From a virus: a DNA stretch of 20,111 nt. Position 1 is the stretch's first letter; each line of letters begins with the position of its first letter. The notes under the pieces are model-generated. The model had not been told where the DNA came from and ran no database searches. It saw only the letters and a list, made by a program, of their open reading frames with translations. Shown here one piece after another: positions 1 through 7,880 of this stretch. Location of the stretch: the IMG/VR virus record IMGVR_UViG_3300042387_001871, positions 1-20,111 of that record; one strand, given 5' to 3'. The translations under genes and the position numbers were made by a program.

Positions 1-237
1 GACCAGTTATTTTTATGTGTTAAATATAACGGTCTCTATAGATACTATGGAATAGTATATACTGTACCAGCTGGTCATCTAATTAGTTTAATAGATAAAT
101 ACGAAAACATATTAGATCATTTTACTGCTCCCAGCAGCAAAACTCCACAAGAAGCTTTGTTAGACATTTGTCGAGAATACGATATGTTTTGGTATCCAGA
201 ATTATTTGAAAATAACTCTCAGTCGGTTGACAACTGA
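1..237 (+). CDS. C-terminal fragment of an unknown protein
   Basis: An open frame enters from the left edge in frame 1 and runs 78 codons to a TGA at 235-237. The visible part has YGIVYTVPAGHLISLIDKY early and ends ...FWYPELFENNSQSVDN. I do not recognise the family, and no catalytic motif, signal peptide or membrane segment is evident. It reads in the same direction as everything downstream. Its last codons overlap the -35 box of the promoter that drives the next gene. The true start lies outside the window, so size and role cannot be judged. The frame is long for AT-rich DNA and the amino-acid composition looks like a real protein. Confidence 0.6.
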   Translation, partial: DQLFLCVKYNGLYRYYGIVYTVPAGHLISLIDKYENILDHFTAPSSKTPQEALLDICREYDMFWYPELFENNSQSVDN

Positions 238-254
238 TCGCTACGCCATATAAT
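227..254 (+). promoter_or_regulatory. Consensus sigma70-type promoter for the dCMP deaminase gene
   Basis: TTGACA at 227-232, a 16-base spacer, then TATAAT at 249-254; both hexamers match consensus exactly. A start about 6-8 bases past the -10 box would fall at 260-262, immediately before the ATG at 263. No Shine-Dalgarno sequence precedes that ATG. The -35 box overlaps the stop region of the upstream gene (TGA at 235-237). Confidence 0.75.
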
Positions 255-262
255 ATGCTTAT

Positions 263-718
263 ATGAGACCCGACTGGATTCAATATTTTTTGGGCATTGC
301 CAAAGTAGTATCTTTGCGTAGCCATGACATTCATACTCAGCACGGATGCGTCATAACAGACAGCCACCATCGCATTATAGGAGTTGGATATAATGGATAT
401 CCTAGAGGACTAGACGATAATTCCCTGCCAAAAACCAGGCCAGATAAATACAACTGGATGATTCATGCTGAAAAAAACGCCTTATCTAATTGCGTAATAC
501 GACCAGATAATGGGGTGGCTTATGTTACTGGTCAATGTTGTAATAACTGTATTATGGCCCTACACCAAGAAGGTATTAAAAAAGTATATATGGGAAATAA
601 TCATGGAACACATTTATTTGATGAGACCCAACAAGCCATATTTGATACATTTATCAAAATGAGCGGCATAGAAATTCACAAGGTTGATACAGATTTTTCT
701 TGGATCAAAGGTGTATGA
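263..718 (+). CDS. dCMP deaminase
   Basis: This zinc enzyme deaminates dCMP to dUMP, feeding dTMP synthesis. The 151-residue length is normal for phage dCMP deaminases. GYNGYPRG (42-49) is the typical loop. HAE at 68-70 gives a zinc ligand and the catalytic glutamate, and C93 and C96 (CNNC) complete the zinc site. The usual proline before CxxC is replaced by cysteine (QCCNNC). No other in-frame ATG lies near the start. A perfect promoter ends 8 bases before the ATG and there is no ribosome binding site, so translation may be leaderless. It fits with the class II RNR and the dNMP kinase in this window as the nucleotide-supply set. No thymidylate synthase is visible. The family assignment is strong; preference for dCMP over other cytidine substrates is inferred from family resemblance. 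Confidence 0.93.
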   Translation: MRPDWIQYFLGIAKVVSLRSHDIHTQHGCVITDSHHRIIGVGYNGYPRGLDDNSLPKTRPDKYNWMIHAEKNALSNCVIRPDNGVAYVTGQCCNNCIMALHQEGIKKVYMGNNHGTHLFDETQQAIFDTFIKMSGIEIHKVDTDFSWIKGV

Positions 719-719
719 G

Positions 720-854
720 ATGGTAGTCAACATCTTTATTGTATCATCGATAGCCACATTATTTTCATTGGTGTTCTATCCTCAATATTATTATTATAAT
801 TTATATCATACAATTTTATTAGGTATTTTAACTCTTTTACTTAGAAATAAATAA
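720..854 (+). CDS. Small putative membrane protein (44 aa)
   Basis: An ATG at 720 opens one base after the dCMP deaminase stop and reads 44 codons to TAA at 852-854, filling most of the gap before the RNR gene. The product begins MVVNIFIVSSIATLFSLVF and later has HTILLGILTLLL, so there are two hydrophobic stretches separated by PQYYYYN, ending in RNK. This could be a short two-pass or hairpin membrane protein. No ribosome binding site is clear; translation could be coupled to the preceding stop. I recognise no family. The position and hydrophobic pattern favour a real gene, but AT-rich spacer DNA can mimic hydrophobic coding sequence. Confidence 0.42.
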   Translation: MVVNIFIVSSIATLFSLVFYPQYYYYNLYHTILLGILTLLLRNK

Positions 855-860
855 TCAAAT

Positions 861-3056
861 ATGTCAGCACTTCAAGAACTACAAAATTATACATTCGTTA
901 GTAAATATGCTAGATGGTTAGAAGATAAGAACCGTAGAGAAACATGGAAAGAGGCGGTAGAAAGAGTTAAAAATATGATGCTGCATAAATATGCAGCAAA
1001 CGACGTTAAGGAAGATATTGTTTGGGCATATGACCTTATGTACAAAAAAAAGGTTCTTGGTTCTCAGAGAGCTTTGCAATTTGGTGGTGATCCTATTCTT
1101 AAAAGACACGCAAAAATATATAATTGCACAAGTTCTTATTGTGATAGATTAAGATTTTTCCAAGAATGTTTTTGGCTTTTGCTTTGTGGTTCTGGTACTG
1201 GTTTTAGTGTGCAAAAACACCACGTAGCCAAACTACCATCTTTAGAGCACGACATAAAAGATTCCGAGGTTGGTGTTAAGTTTTTGGTTGAAGATACGAT
1301 AGAAGGCTGGGCTGACGCCTTGGGTGTCTTATTAAGCTCATATTTTAGTAAGCCAGTAGAGGAATTTAAACAATATAAAAATTGTCACATTGTTTTTGAT
1401 TATTCCAAAATTAGACCAAAGGGTTCGGATCTAAGTTCTGGTGTAGGCAAAGCACCAGGGTTTGAACCACTACAAAAGGGTCTAGAAAAAATACGAGCAC
1501 TATTAGATCGCTGCGTTGCTAATGGACAAAAAAAACTACGCCCAATTGACGCTTATGATATTGTGATGCATAGTAGCGATGCTGTGCTTAGTGGCGGTGT
1601 GCGTCGTTCAGCAAGTTTGGCTTTGTTTAGTCCAGATGATGAGGAAATGGCAAAGGCTAAAACAGGAAACTGGTATATAGAAAATCCACAAAGAGCCAGA
1701 AGTAATAATTCTGCACTCCTACTTAAGAATACAACAACTTTTGAGGAATTCCAAAGCTTAATGGAATCTGTTAAAGAGTTTGGTGAACCAGGATTCATTT
1801 GGAGCGAATCAACAGAAATGATTTTTAATCCATGTGTTGAAATTGGTATGTGGCCCATCGATGAAACTAATGGCAAAAGTGGATGGCAAGGATGTAATCT
1901 ATCTACTATTAATTGTTCTAGTGTAACAGATGAAGATGATTTTTATGAAAGATGCAAGGCTGCTGCGATTATCGGTACTTTGCAAGCTGGATTTACCAAA
2001 CTAGATTATCTTGGTTCGACCAGCGAAAATATCTTTAATAGAGAGGCACTGCTTGGAGTTTCTCTCACTGGCACTATGGAAAAACACGATCTTGTTCTTT
2101 CAGAAAGTGTTTTAACTAAGGGTGCCAAAATTGCTGTAGAAACCAATAAGCAAATAGCAAAAAAAATTGGCATCAATCAAGCAGCAAGAGTCACATGTCT
2201 TAAGCCAGAAGGAACAAGTAGTAGTATGTTGGGTACAAGTTCGGGTATCCACCCACACCATGCTAAACGCTATATAAGACACGTACAGGCTAACGTTTTA
2301 GAAGCGCCATACCAACACTTTAAAAAACTAAATCCACAAGCTTGTGAAAAATCTTCATGGTCAGCCAATAATACGGATGAAGTAATTAAATTTCCAATTG
2401 AAGTTCCTGATGGGGCAAAACTCAAAAATCAGTTGCCCGCTGTGGAAATGTTGGCAGTAGTTAAAGAAACTCAAAAGAATTGGGTTAATTCTGGAAAAAA
2501 CAGAGCATTATGTACCCAAGAATACCTGAGTCACAATGTAAGCAATACTGTCACAGTAAAACCAGATGAATGGGACGATGTTACAAAATATATCTATAAT
2601 AATAGAAAATATTTTGCCGGTATTTCTCTAATTCCTCAAAGCGGAGATAAGGATTATCCACAGGCTCCATTTACTACTGTATATACTAGTAGAGAAATTG
2701 TAAAAGAATATGGGGATGCGGCATTGTGGTGTTCTGGTCTTATAGAGTTGGGATTAAATGCTTTTAATAATAATTTATGGGCAGCATGTGATTATGTTAG
2801 CATGAATCAATCTAATAAGGACGATACTCAAGAAAAGCTTTTATTTATGACCAAAATGAAGAATTTTGCTGGTAAGTATTTCGAAGGAGATATAAAACGC
2901 TTAACATATTGTATGAAAGATGTATATAACTGGAAGTTATATTGTGATTTATTTAATACTTTTAAGAAAGTAGATTATACTCAACTTTTAGAGACGGAGG
3001 ACAACACCATGGGTATAGAGGAGATTAGCTGCGCCGGTGGTGCGTGTTTATTGTAA
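861..3056 (+). CDS. Class II (adenosylcobalamin-dependent) ribonucleoside-triphosphate reductase
   Basis: Reduces ribonucleoside triphosphates to dNTPs with a cobalamin-generated thiyl radical; monomeric RTPR type, 731 residues, close to the roughly 740 usual for the Lactobacillus enzyme. The catalytic motif NPCVE (323-327) supplies N323, the likely thiyl-radical C325 and E327. The redox pair is likely C89 (YNCTSS) with C345 (GCNLST). The C-terminal shuttle cysteines are C724 and C729 in CAGGACLL. GSGTGFSVQ (110-118) and GGVRRSA (245-251) are family-typical. No N-terminal ATP cone is evident. The start ATG has no obvious Shine-Dalgarno sequence. All key residues are present and no intron or intein interrupts the gene, although RNR genes are frequent targets for these in phages. 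Being oxygen-independent, it would work in aerobic or anaerobic hosts that supply B12. Confidence 0.95.
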   Translation: MSALQELQNYTFVSKYARWLEDKNRRETWKEAVERVKNMMLHKYAANDVKEDIVWAYDLMYKKKVLGSQRALQFGGDPILKRHAKIYNCTSSYCDRLRFFQECFWLLLCGSGTGFSVQKHHVAKLPSLEHDIKDSEVGVKFLVEDTIEGWADALGVLLSSYFSKPVEEFKQYKNCHIVFDYSKIRPKGSDLSSGVGKAPGFEPLQKGLEKIRALLDRCVANGQKKLRPIDAYDIVMHSSDAVLSGGVRRSASLALFSPDDEEMAKAKTGNWYIENPQRARSNNSALLLKNTTTFEEFQSLMESVKEFGEPGFIWSESTEMIFNPCVEIGMWPIDETNGKSGWQGCNLSTINCSSVTDEDDFYERCKAAAIIGTLQAGFTKLDYLGSTSENIFNREALLGVSLTGTMEKHDLVLSESVLTKGAKIAVETNKQIAKKIGINQAARVTCLKPEGTSSSMLGTSSGIHPHHAKRYIRHVQANVLEAPYQHFKKLNPQACEKSSWSANNTDEVIKFPIEVPDGAKLKNQLPAVEMLAVVKETQKNWVNSGKNRALCTQEYLSHNVSNTVTVKPDEWDDVTKYIYNNRKYFAGISLIPQSGDKDYPQAPFTTVYTSREIVKEYGDAALWCSGLIELGLNAFNNNLWAACDYVSMNQSNKDDTQEKLLFMTKMKNFAGKYFEGDIKRLTYCMKDVYNWKLYCDLFNTFKKVDYTQLLETEDNTMGIEEISCAGGACLL

Positions 3057-3117
3057 TCATTTTTTAAATGCTTAATTTGCTAAAAGGTGTATTTAATACT
3101 GTTTTAGTAGCTCATTT

Positions 3118-3125
3118 AAAAGGAG
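3118..3125 (+). promoter_or_regulatory. Shine-Dalgarno site that decides the TTG start of phoH
   Basis: AAAAGGAG lies six bases upstream of the TTG codon at 3132. No ATG is available near the beginning of the phoH frame, so this strong site is the reason for choosing TTG. Confidence 0.75.
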
Positions 3126-3131
3126 ATACAT

Positions 3132-3842
3132 TTGACCAAACGCTCAAAAAAACATAAAGCAACCACAGATAACACACAACAGGCTTCTCATGAGATTTAT
3201 AAAAATAGACTGAGAGCTAGGTCAGAAAATCAAAAACTTTACATAGAAACCATTAAAAATAATGTTGTAACATTTTGTCAAGGATTAGCTGGTAGTGGTA
3301 AAACACATATTGCTGTTGGCATGGCAATAGAAGCCTTGTTAGGAGAGCAAGTAGATAAAATTATTATTACCAGACCAGTATTAGAAGCAGGAGAAAGAAT
3401 AGGATATCTTCCAGGAACGGCAGAAGAAAAACTACATCCTTATCTTTTACCAATTGTTGATGAAATACTATACTTTATAAGTATGGGGCATTACACGGCA
3501 TTAAAATTGAATAATAAAATCGAGGTAGTTCCGCTAGGTCTTATGCGTGGTCGTAATTTTCATAATGCATTTATTGTAGCCGACGAATGTCAAAACGCAT
3601 CTTATGATCAATTAAAAATGTTATTAACAAGAGTAGGGAGAAATAGTAAAATAGTATTGACTGGTGACGTCAAACAGTCTGATCTAAATAAACACCTACA
3701 AGGAGGTTTTGCTAAAATTAGTCAGGCGCTAAGTTCTGTAGATGGAATAGGCTCATCAATTTTAGAAGCAATAGATATTGTACGCAACCCTATTATTGCT
3801 AAAATTTTAAATGTTTTGGATGAGTTGCCGGAGGAAAAGTGA
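3132..3842 (+). CDS. phoH: PhoH-like P-loop ATPase
   Basis: A 236-residue PhoH-family protein. Walker A is GLAGSGKT (51-58), Walker B is AFIVADE (146-152), and a sensor-like LTGD is at 176-179. RPVLEAGERIGYLPG (81-95) and the ECQNAS stretch after Walker B are characteristic of PhoH. These proteins are ATPases linked to RNA metabolism and are very common in phages; the exact phage role is not established. No N-terminal PIN domain is present, so this is the short PhoH form. The basic N-terminal tail (TKRSKKHK) may bind nucleic acid. The TTG start is supported by AAAAGGAG six bases upstream. Its stop overlaps the GTG start of the methyltransferase (GTGA), implying translational coupling. The family call is secure; the function in this phage is inferred only. 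Confidence 0.93.
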   Translation: MTKRSKKHKATTDNTQQASHEIYKNRLRARSENQKLYIETIKNNVVTFCQGLAGSGKTHIAVGMAIEALLGEQVDKIIITRPVLEAGERIGYLPGTAEEKLHPYLLPIVDEILYFISMGHYTALKLNNKIEVVPLGLMRGRNFHNAFIVADECQNASYDQLKMLLTRVGRNSKIVLTGDVKQSDLNKHLQGGFAKISQALSSVDGIGSSILEAIDIVRNPIIAKILNVLDELPEEK

Positions 3843-4747
3843 AGTCCGATCCTTTACAGAGTCATATTAAAAATAATGTTGATATCTTCAATATAAAATT
3901 ATTGAATAGCACATTTATATCACAGAAAATCTTGCCTATAAATTATAATAATTCTCCATATATCTTATCAGATACAAATCATAATGACGTCATGTATTAT
4001 GATGGCATGCTTTATCCAGACGAAATACTCAGAGAAAATTATGGTTCTACGATAGAAGACTATGCTGTTTCCGGAAATTTAGCAGCACAGTCTATAGCCG
4101 GACTTTTGTCTCAATATAAAAATTTAGATAAACATACCTCTATCTTAGACTGGGGGTGTGCGGCGGGCAGAGTGATCAGATGGTTACCAAAATATGTAAG
4201 TAGCAATTTATATGGATGCGATATTAATTGTAATTATATTTATTGGTGTCAAAAGTATTTAAATAATATCGGCATATTTACACAGTGTTCGTCATTTCCT
4301 CATTTACCATTTAGGGACAACACTTTTGATATAATTTATGGATTATCCGTATTTACTCACATTAATCAACTAATTGATATGTGGTTATTAGAACTTAAAC
4401 GCATACTAAAACCGGGAGGTATGTTATTAATAACATTACATGACAATAGTGCATATCAAATTATAAAAAACAATCTAAACAATAAAAAACATACATCATC
4501 AGGAGCTGCTTTTGTTATTAAACGATCTTTTCAACAATTCCCAGATATTTCCACCTTTGATAGGATGTCATGCGGAAATGGTGATCCAAGAGGCAATTTT
4601 ATGTTTTTTAGCGATGAAAATATTAGACGTACATTTGGTAAAATTTTTACCATAAAAGAAAAATTAACTATACTAGATAATAGTAAATATGATTTAGCAT
4701 TGAACATAGGAAACTTTCAAACAACATATGTTCTCGGTAATGAATAA
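3839..4747 (+). CDS. Class I SAM-dependent methyltransferase
   Basis: A 302-residue protein with a Rossmann-type methyltransferase core. Motif I is ILDWGCAAGR (102-111), YGCDIN (125-130) ends strand 2, FDIIYGLSVFTHI (163-175) is the motif IV region, and LKPGGML (190-196) is typical of the Methyltransf_11/25 type. There is no DPPY/NPPY motif as in adenine DNA methylases and no PCQ motif as in cytosine-5 methylases. A small-molecule, lipid or sugar substrate is therefore more likely than DNA. The roughly 95-residue N-terminal extension is not recognised. The GTG start overlaps the phoH stop by four bases and GGAGG at 3830-3834 precedes it. Sugar-related genes occur at the right end of the window (DUF3431 and a glycosyltransferase), so glycan modification is one guess. 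The substrate is unknown. Confidence 0.82.
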   Translation: MKSDPLQSHIKNNVDIFNIKLLNSTFISQKILPINYNNSPYILSDTNHNDVMYYDGMLYPDEILRENYGSTIEDYAVSGNLAAQSIAGLLSQYKNLDKHTSILDWGCAAGRVIRWLPKYVSSNLYGCDINCNYIYWCQKYLNNIGIFTQCSSFPHLPFRDNTFDIIYGLSVFTHINQLIDMWLLELKRILKPGGMLLITLHDNSAYQIIKNNLNNKKHTSSGAAFVIKRSFQQFPDISTFDRMSCGNGDPRGNFMFFSDENIRRTFGKIFTIKEKLTILDNSKYDLALNIGNFQTTYVLGNE

Positions 4748-4765
4748 TAAACCTATTTAAGTTTT

Positions 4766-5332
4766 ATGTATCAGCACAAACCTTGTCTTATACTTAATAG
4801 TAATCATATGCCATTGGGAATTATACACTGGCAAAGAGCCTATTGTTTATATTATCAAAATAATAATAACATAGACGTTTTAAGCTTTTATGAAAATGAT
4901 CATATAGTTGGGACCGGCGGTAAAAAATTGCCAGTGCCAGCGGTTATTAAAACTCGTCAGTTTTTTAATATTTATCAATATTCTGTTAGATTCTCTAGAA
5001 AAAATCTTTTTTTACGAGATAACTATACTTGTCAATATTGTAATACTAAATATGAAATTGCTAAATTAACATATGATCATGTTGTTCCAAAATCTAAATG
5101 GAATCATAATTCTGGACATCCTACGTGTTGGACAAATATAGTAACAGCATGTACGGTGTGTAACAGAAGAAAAGGCGATAAAACACCACAACAAGCCAAT
5201 ATGACACTACATACAAAGCCCTATGCGCCCAAAAAAACAACAAAATACTTGCCAATACAGCACCATCTGCTTACTATAAAAGAAAGCTTACCAGCGGAAT
5301 GGTCTCTTTACCTAACAGAATCATATGCCTGA
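4766..5332 (+). CDS. Free-standing HNH endonuclease
   Basis: A 188-residue protein with a zinc-bound HNH nuclease domain in its middle: C89xxC92, D104-H105 in LTYDHVVPKSK, N124, C129xxC132 and then NRRKGDKTP. These are the paired CxxC zinc knuckles and the His-Asn core of the HNH_5/HNH_4-like group. The N-terminal part (SNHMPLGIIHWQRA) is common in stand-alone HNH proteins of bacteria and phages. It is not inserted in another gene; 18 bases separate it from the methyltransferase and its end overlaps the FmdB-like gene by eight bases. It could be a mobile homing-type nuclease or one recruited for DNA processing. No ribosome binding site is evident. The domain call is strong; the biological role is open. 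Confidence 0.88.
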   Translation: MYQHKPCLILNSNHMPLGIIHWQRAYCLYYQNNNNIDVLSFYENDHIVGTGGKKLPVPAVIKTRQFFNIYQYSVRFSRKNLFLRDNYTCQYCNTKYEIAKLTYDHVVPKSKWNHNSGHPTCWTNIVTACTVCNRRKGDKTPQQANMTLHTKPYAPKKTTKYLPIQHHLLTIKESLPAEWSLYLTESYA

Positions 5333-5702
5333 ATATACATATAATTGCGATAAGTGTGATAGAGTTTTTACTATTATTTGTAGTATATCTCAATATCAGG
5401 ATAATGTTTTATGTACCAAATGTAATAACCAATGTATTAGAGCATATAATATAGATATGCCAACAATACAAGGAGCTATAAAATTAGCAGCATCAGAAAT
5501 TAAAACACTGGGACATTTGGCGCAAAGAAACACAGAAACAATGACACAAGATCAAAAAGATGAATTATATAGAAAACACAACTCATATAAAGAAAATGCA
5601 CCAGAAAAACCATTGCCAAAGGGCATGAAGAGACTTAAGAAACAAAATAAAATACAATGGACAGAACAACCAGTTGTTAAACAAAGGAGAAAAATCAAGT
5701 GA
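5325..5702 (+). CDS. FmdB-type zinc-ribbon protein
   Basis: A 125-residue protein whose N-terminus (MPEYTYNCDKCDRVFTII) is the classic FmdB/CxxC_CxxC zinc-ribbon start. The four ligands are C8, C11, C30 and C33. The remainder is polar and becomes strongly basic at the end (KGMKRLKKQNK, KQRRKIK), which could contact nucleic acid. FmdB was named as a putative regulator and similar ribbons are widespread; no enzymatic role is known. The start codon lies inside the end of the HNH gene and the stop overlaps the next GTG start, so it belongs to the tightly coupled series that continues to the RecA-like gene. Confidence 0.75.
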   Translation: MPEYTYNCDKCDRVFTIICSISQYQDNVLCTKCNNQCIRAYNIDMPTIQGAIKLAASEIKTLGHLAQRNTETMTQDQKDELYRKHNSYKENAPEKPLPKGMKRLKKQNKIQWTEQPVVKQRRKIK

Positions 5703-6094
5703 AAGATCAATTTGTTTTTCATAGAGCAAAGAAGGAAGCGTCGGAGCAGATTAGCTCCAACACTGAATTATACACACTAATAGATCATCAGGATTTTATT
5801 GATAGTGACAACAATCCCAGAGCTAAAAATGACAACGATCAGGTTCTAGCTAAAAAAATTATTAGGGATGATGGAAGTATCAAATATATGGTTAAAAGAG
5901 ATGGTTCTGGTAAGCTGTATAATCCTATTTCTATCTATGGTCAAAATGTATCCAGAAGTACCACCTTTTTGGATAAAACTTGTAAGGACTTTAAATTCAG
6001 AACTGTAAATATGAAGATTTTCGAATACTATATTAGTTTCTTGAAAACAAAAAATTTATCATGGCTTTATAATGCAGAAAGAGAGGCTGAGTAA
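5699..6094 (+). CDS. Unknown protein, 131 aa (first of three before recA-like)
   Basis: Begins at GTG 5699, overlapping the previous stop as GTGA, and ends in TAATG shared with the next gene. The product is charged and soluble, with no cysteine motif or membrane segment. A central stretch (SIKYMVKRDGSGKLYNP) looks like beta-strand pairs. The C-terminus (FEYYISFLKTKNLSWLYNAERE) looks helical and aromatic-rich. I have an impression that similar small proteins sit near recombination genes in other large phages, but I cannot confirm a family or function. The overlaps at both ends strongly support it as a real gene. Confidence 0.7.
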   Translation: MKDQFVFHRAKKEASEQISSNTELYTLIDHQDFIDSDNNPRAKNDNDQVLAKKIIRDDGSIKYMVKRDGSGKLYNPISIYGQNVSRSTTFLDKTCKDFKFRTVNMKIFEYYISFLKTKNLSWLYNAEREAE

Positions 6095-6447
6095 TGGCTC
6101 GTTTATCAAAAACAGAAACGTGTGCTATTCTATGGTTGAATAGTCAAAATAAATCTCCAGAAGAAATCTCGCAAGAGTTATCTTTGACCACTAAACAAGT
6201 AGTAGCAGTTATAGAAAAAAATGGCAAAACATTATCAGCAGGTGAATCCGCTATCAAAACCGTTAGTGAATCTGCCGCCAAAAAAAGCAAGAGTAAGAAT
6301 CTTATGATCACTCAGACCAGAGACAAAAAGACTAATAATGTTTCTATTATGACAAGAGAAGCTTCTGCTTTAAATGATGAGATTAAGAAAAACTTTAGAA
6401 GTAAAACAATTAATGAAAATACTATCTATAGACCCAATAGTAGATAA
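6094..6447 (+). CDS. Unknown protein with N-terminal helix-turn-helix-like region, 117 aa
   Basis: The start is part of TAATG overlapping the upstream stop, and the end overlaps the following start the same way. The first 40 residues (AILWLNSQNKSPEEISQELS followed by LTTKQVVAVIEKNG) read like a helix-turn-helix with a spacing similar to sigma-factor or MarR-like DNA readers. A flexible Ser/Lys-rich linker (about 50-70) and a second conserved-looking block (LMITQTRDKKTNNVSIMTRE) follow. It may bind DNA, either as a regulator or as a recombination accessory. No partner or operator can be assigned. The HTH reading is by eye only. Confidence 0.65.
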   Translation: MARLSKTETCAILWLNSQNKSPEEISQELSLTTKQVVAVIEKNGKTLSAGESAIKTVSESAAKKSKSKNLMITQTRDKKTNNVSIMTREASALNDEIKKNFRSKTINENTIYRPNSR

Positions 6448-6857
6448 TGTCATCACAAAAATATCCATCTAAATATTCTAATGGCAAAACAGTTAGTGGT
6501 GCTCAATACATCACTGAAATAGTTTGTGAAAACAAAGCCATAAGAGAAAAAAAGGATTTGCATTTTAGATTTTGGACCGAGCCCTATTGGGAAAAGTTTT
6601 TTAGGAACCAGATAGCATCTGCAAATAAACTTATTAAAATCTATGACCCAATAGATATAGCCAAAGCATTAAAAACTCCAACAGGACAAAAAATTTTTTC
6701 TTTGCGGGCTCCGCATCTCAAACAGATTATAGAGATAGAAGCAAGCAAACGAAAGACTACTAATAGTAGAAAATTTACTCCCGTGGAAAGAAAAGAGAAC
6801 TTAGTAGTACGACAACATCAGCCACAAAAAAACATTTTAGATATGTTAGAGGAATAA
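6447..6857 (+). CDS. Unknown basic protein, 136 aa
   Basis: Third of a run of three unknown genes; starts in TAATG with the previous stop and ends six bases before the RecA-like ATG. The N-terminal half is polar with YPSKYSNGKTVSGAQYITE. The middle (FRFWTEPYWEKFFRNQIASANKLI) is aromatic and helical, as in small adaptor or DNA-binding domains. The tail ends QKNILDMLEE, an acidic C-terminus after a basic stretch. No catalytic motif is seen. Position directly ahead of the recombinase in one coupled operon suggests an accessory role in recombination or replication. That is inference from context only. Confidence 0.68.
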   Translation: MSSQKYPSKYSNGKTVSGAQYITEIVCENKAIREKKDLHFRFWTEPYWEKFFRNQIASANKLIKIYDPIDIAKALKTPTGQKIFSLRAPHLKQIIEIEASKRKTTNSRKFTPVERKENLVVRQHQPQKNILDMLEE

Positions 6858-6863
6858 AAATCA

Positions 6864-7880
6864 ATGTCTATAAAAGAAGCAGTAGAAAAAAGCTTTGGTG
6901 AAAACATCATTTTGGACGGCAAAGCACTTGTAGATAAAAAGCTTATGACCATACCGGTGAGTCCAGCACTAGATATTATCCTCGGTGGGGGCATACCGGA
7001 AGGAAGTTTCGTGGTATTGACTGGTCAGCCAAAGTGTGGTAAAACAACAACTTCTTTAGACTTTGCGGCCACGGCCCAAAGACCAGAATACAACGGATTG
7101 AATGGACCAAGAAATGTGTACTACCTAAATATAGAAGGTAGACTTAAAAAACGAGACCTAGAAGGAATACCGGGTTTGGATCTGGAAAGGTTTCATATCA
7201 TAGGATCACAAACTGGTAAAATTCTTCACGCAGAAGAATATTTACAAATAGCTGAAAGAATTATTAATGAGGCTCCAGAATCCCTATTGATTATAGACTC
7301 ATATTCAGCATTATGTACGGAAGCAGAAATTACATCTGATATGGATAAAATGCAAAGAGCAGACGGAGCAAAGCTTTTGGCTAAATTCTGTCGTAAGGTT
7401 GCTAATGTTATTCCTGTTAATAGAAACATAGTAATAGGCATCACACACTTAATGGGTAACCCCGGTTATGGCAATGTTGAATGGAAAGAAAAATCTGGCC
7501 AAGCTATAGCATATCAAACAGATATTAAATTAAGGGCCAAATTCCACAAACCTTGGACCATTGGCACAGAATCAAACGAAACCCAAATTGGCCAAGAAAT
7601 TGAATGGTTAACACAGTGTTCTGCACTTGGACCACCCGGAGGCACAATAACATCCTATATACGATATGGACAAGGTATAGACAAAGCAATGGAATTAACG
7701 TCTCTAGGAGCTGATATGGGACTTATTAATAAATCCGGTGCTTGGTATACCCTATCGTTTTTAACAGATAAAAAGGAGAAGTTGCAGGGGATAGAAAAAG
7801 TCAGACAATACTTGGTGGACAACCCCAAGGCTTATGATTTATTGTACAAAGGAATAAAGGATTTGATTGGGTTAAAATAA
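6864..7880 (+). CDS. RecA/UvsX-like recombinase
   Basis: A strand-exchange ATPase of the RecA superfamily, 338 residues. Walker A is GQPKCGKT (54-61), departing from the bacterial GPESSGKT. Walker B is LLIIDS (141-146), and a motif like RecA's loop region follows in GITHLMGNPGYGN (192-204). The C-terminal block GLINKSGAWYTLSFL (286-300) closely resembles the GxxxKSGAWY signature of bacterial RecA. The start is supported by AGAGGA at 6848-6853. It would form filaments on single-stranded DNA with the SSB encoded at 19074, and promote repair and recombination-dependent replication. No intron or intein interrupts it, but a Vsr-like nuclease gene follows with no gap. Assignment to RecA rather than to a KaiC/RadA relative rests on the C-terminal signature. 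Confidence 0.9.
   Translation: MSIKEAVEKSFGENIILDGKALVDKKLMTIPVSPALDIILGGGIPEGSFVVLTGQPKCGKTTTSLDFAATAQRPEYNGLNGPRNVYYLNIEGRLKKRDLEGIPGLDLERFHIIGSQTGKILHAEEYLQIAERIINEAPESLLIIDSYSALCTEAEITSDMDKMQRADGAKLLAKFCRKVANVIPVNRNIVIGITHLMGNPGYGNVEWKEKSGQAIAYQTDIKLRAKFHKPWTIGTESNETQIGQEIEWLTQCSALGPPGGTITSYIRYGQGIDKAMELTSLGADMGLINKSGAWYTLSFLTDKKEKLQGIEKVRQYLVDNPKAYDLLYKGIKDLIGLK

Noticed and set aside
3068-3157. A 29-residue frame (MLNLLKGVFNTV...) between RNR and phoH
   Set aside because: It overlaps the phoH start and Shine-Dalgarno site, has no ribosome binding site, and is of a size expected by chance.
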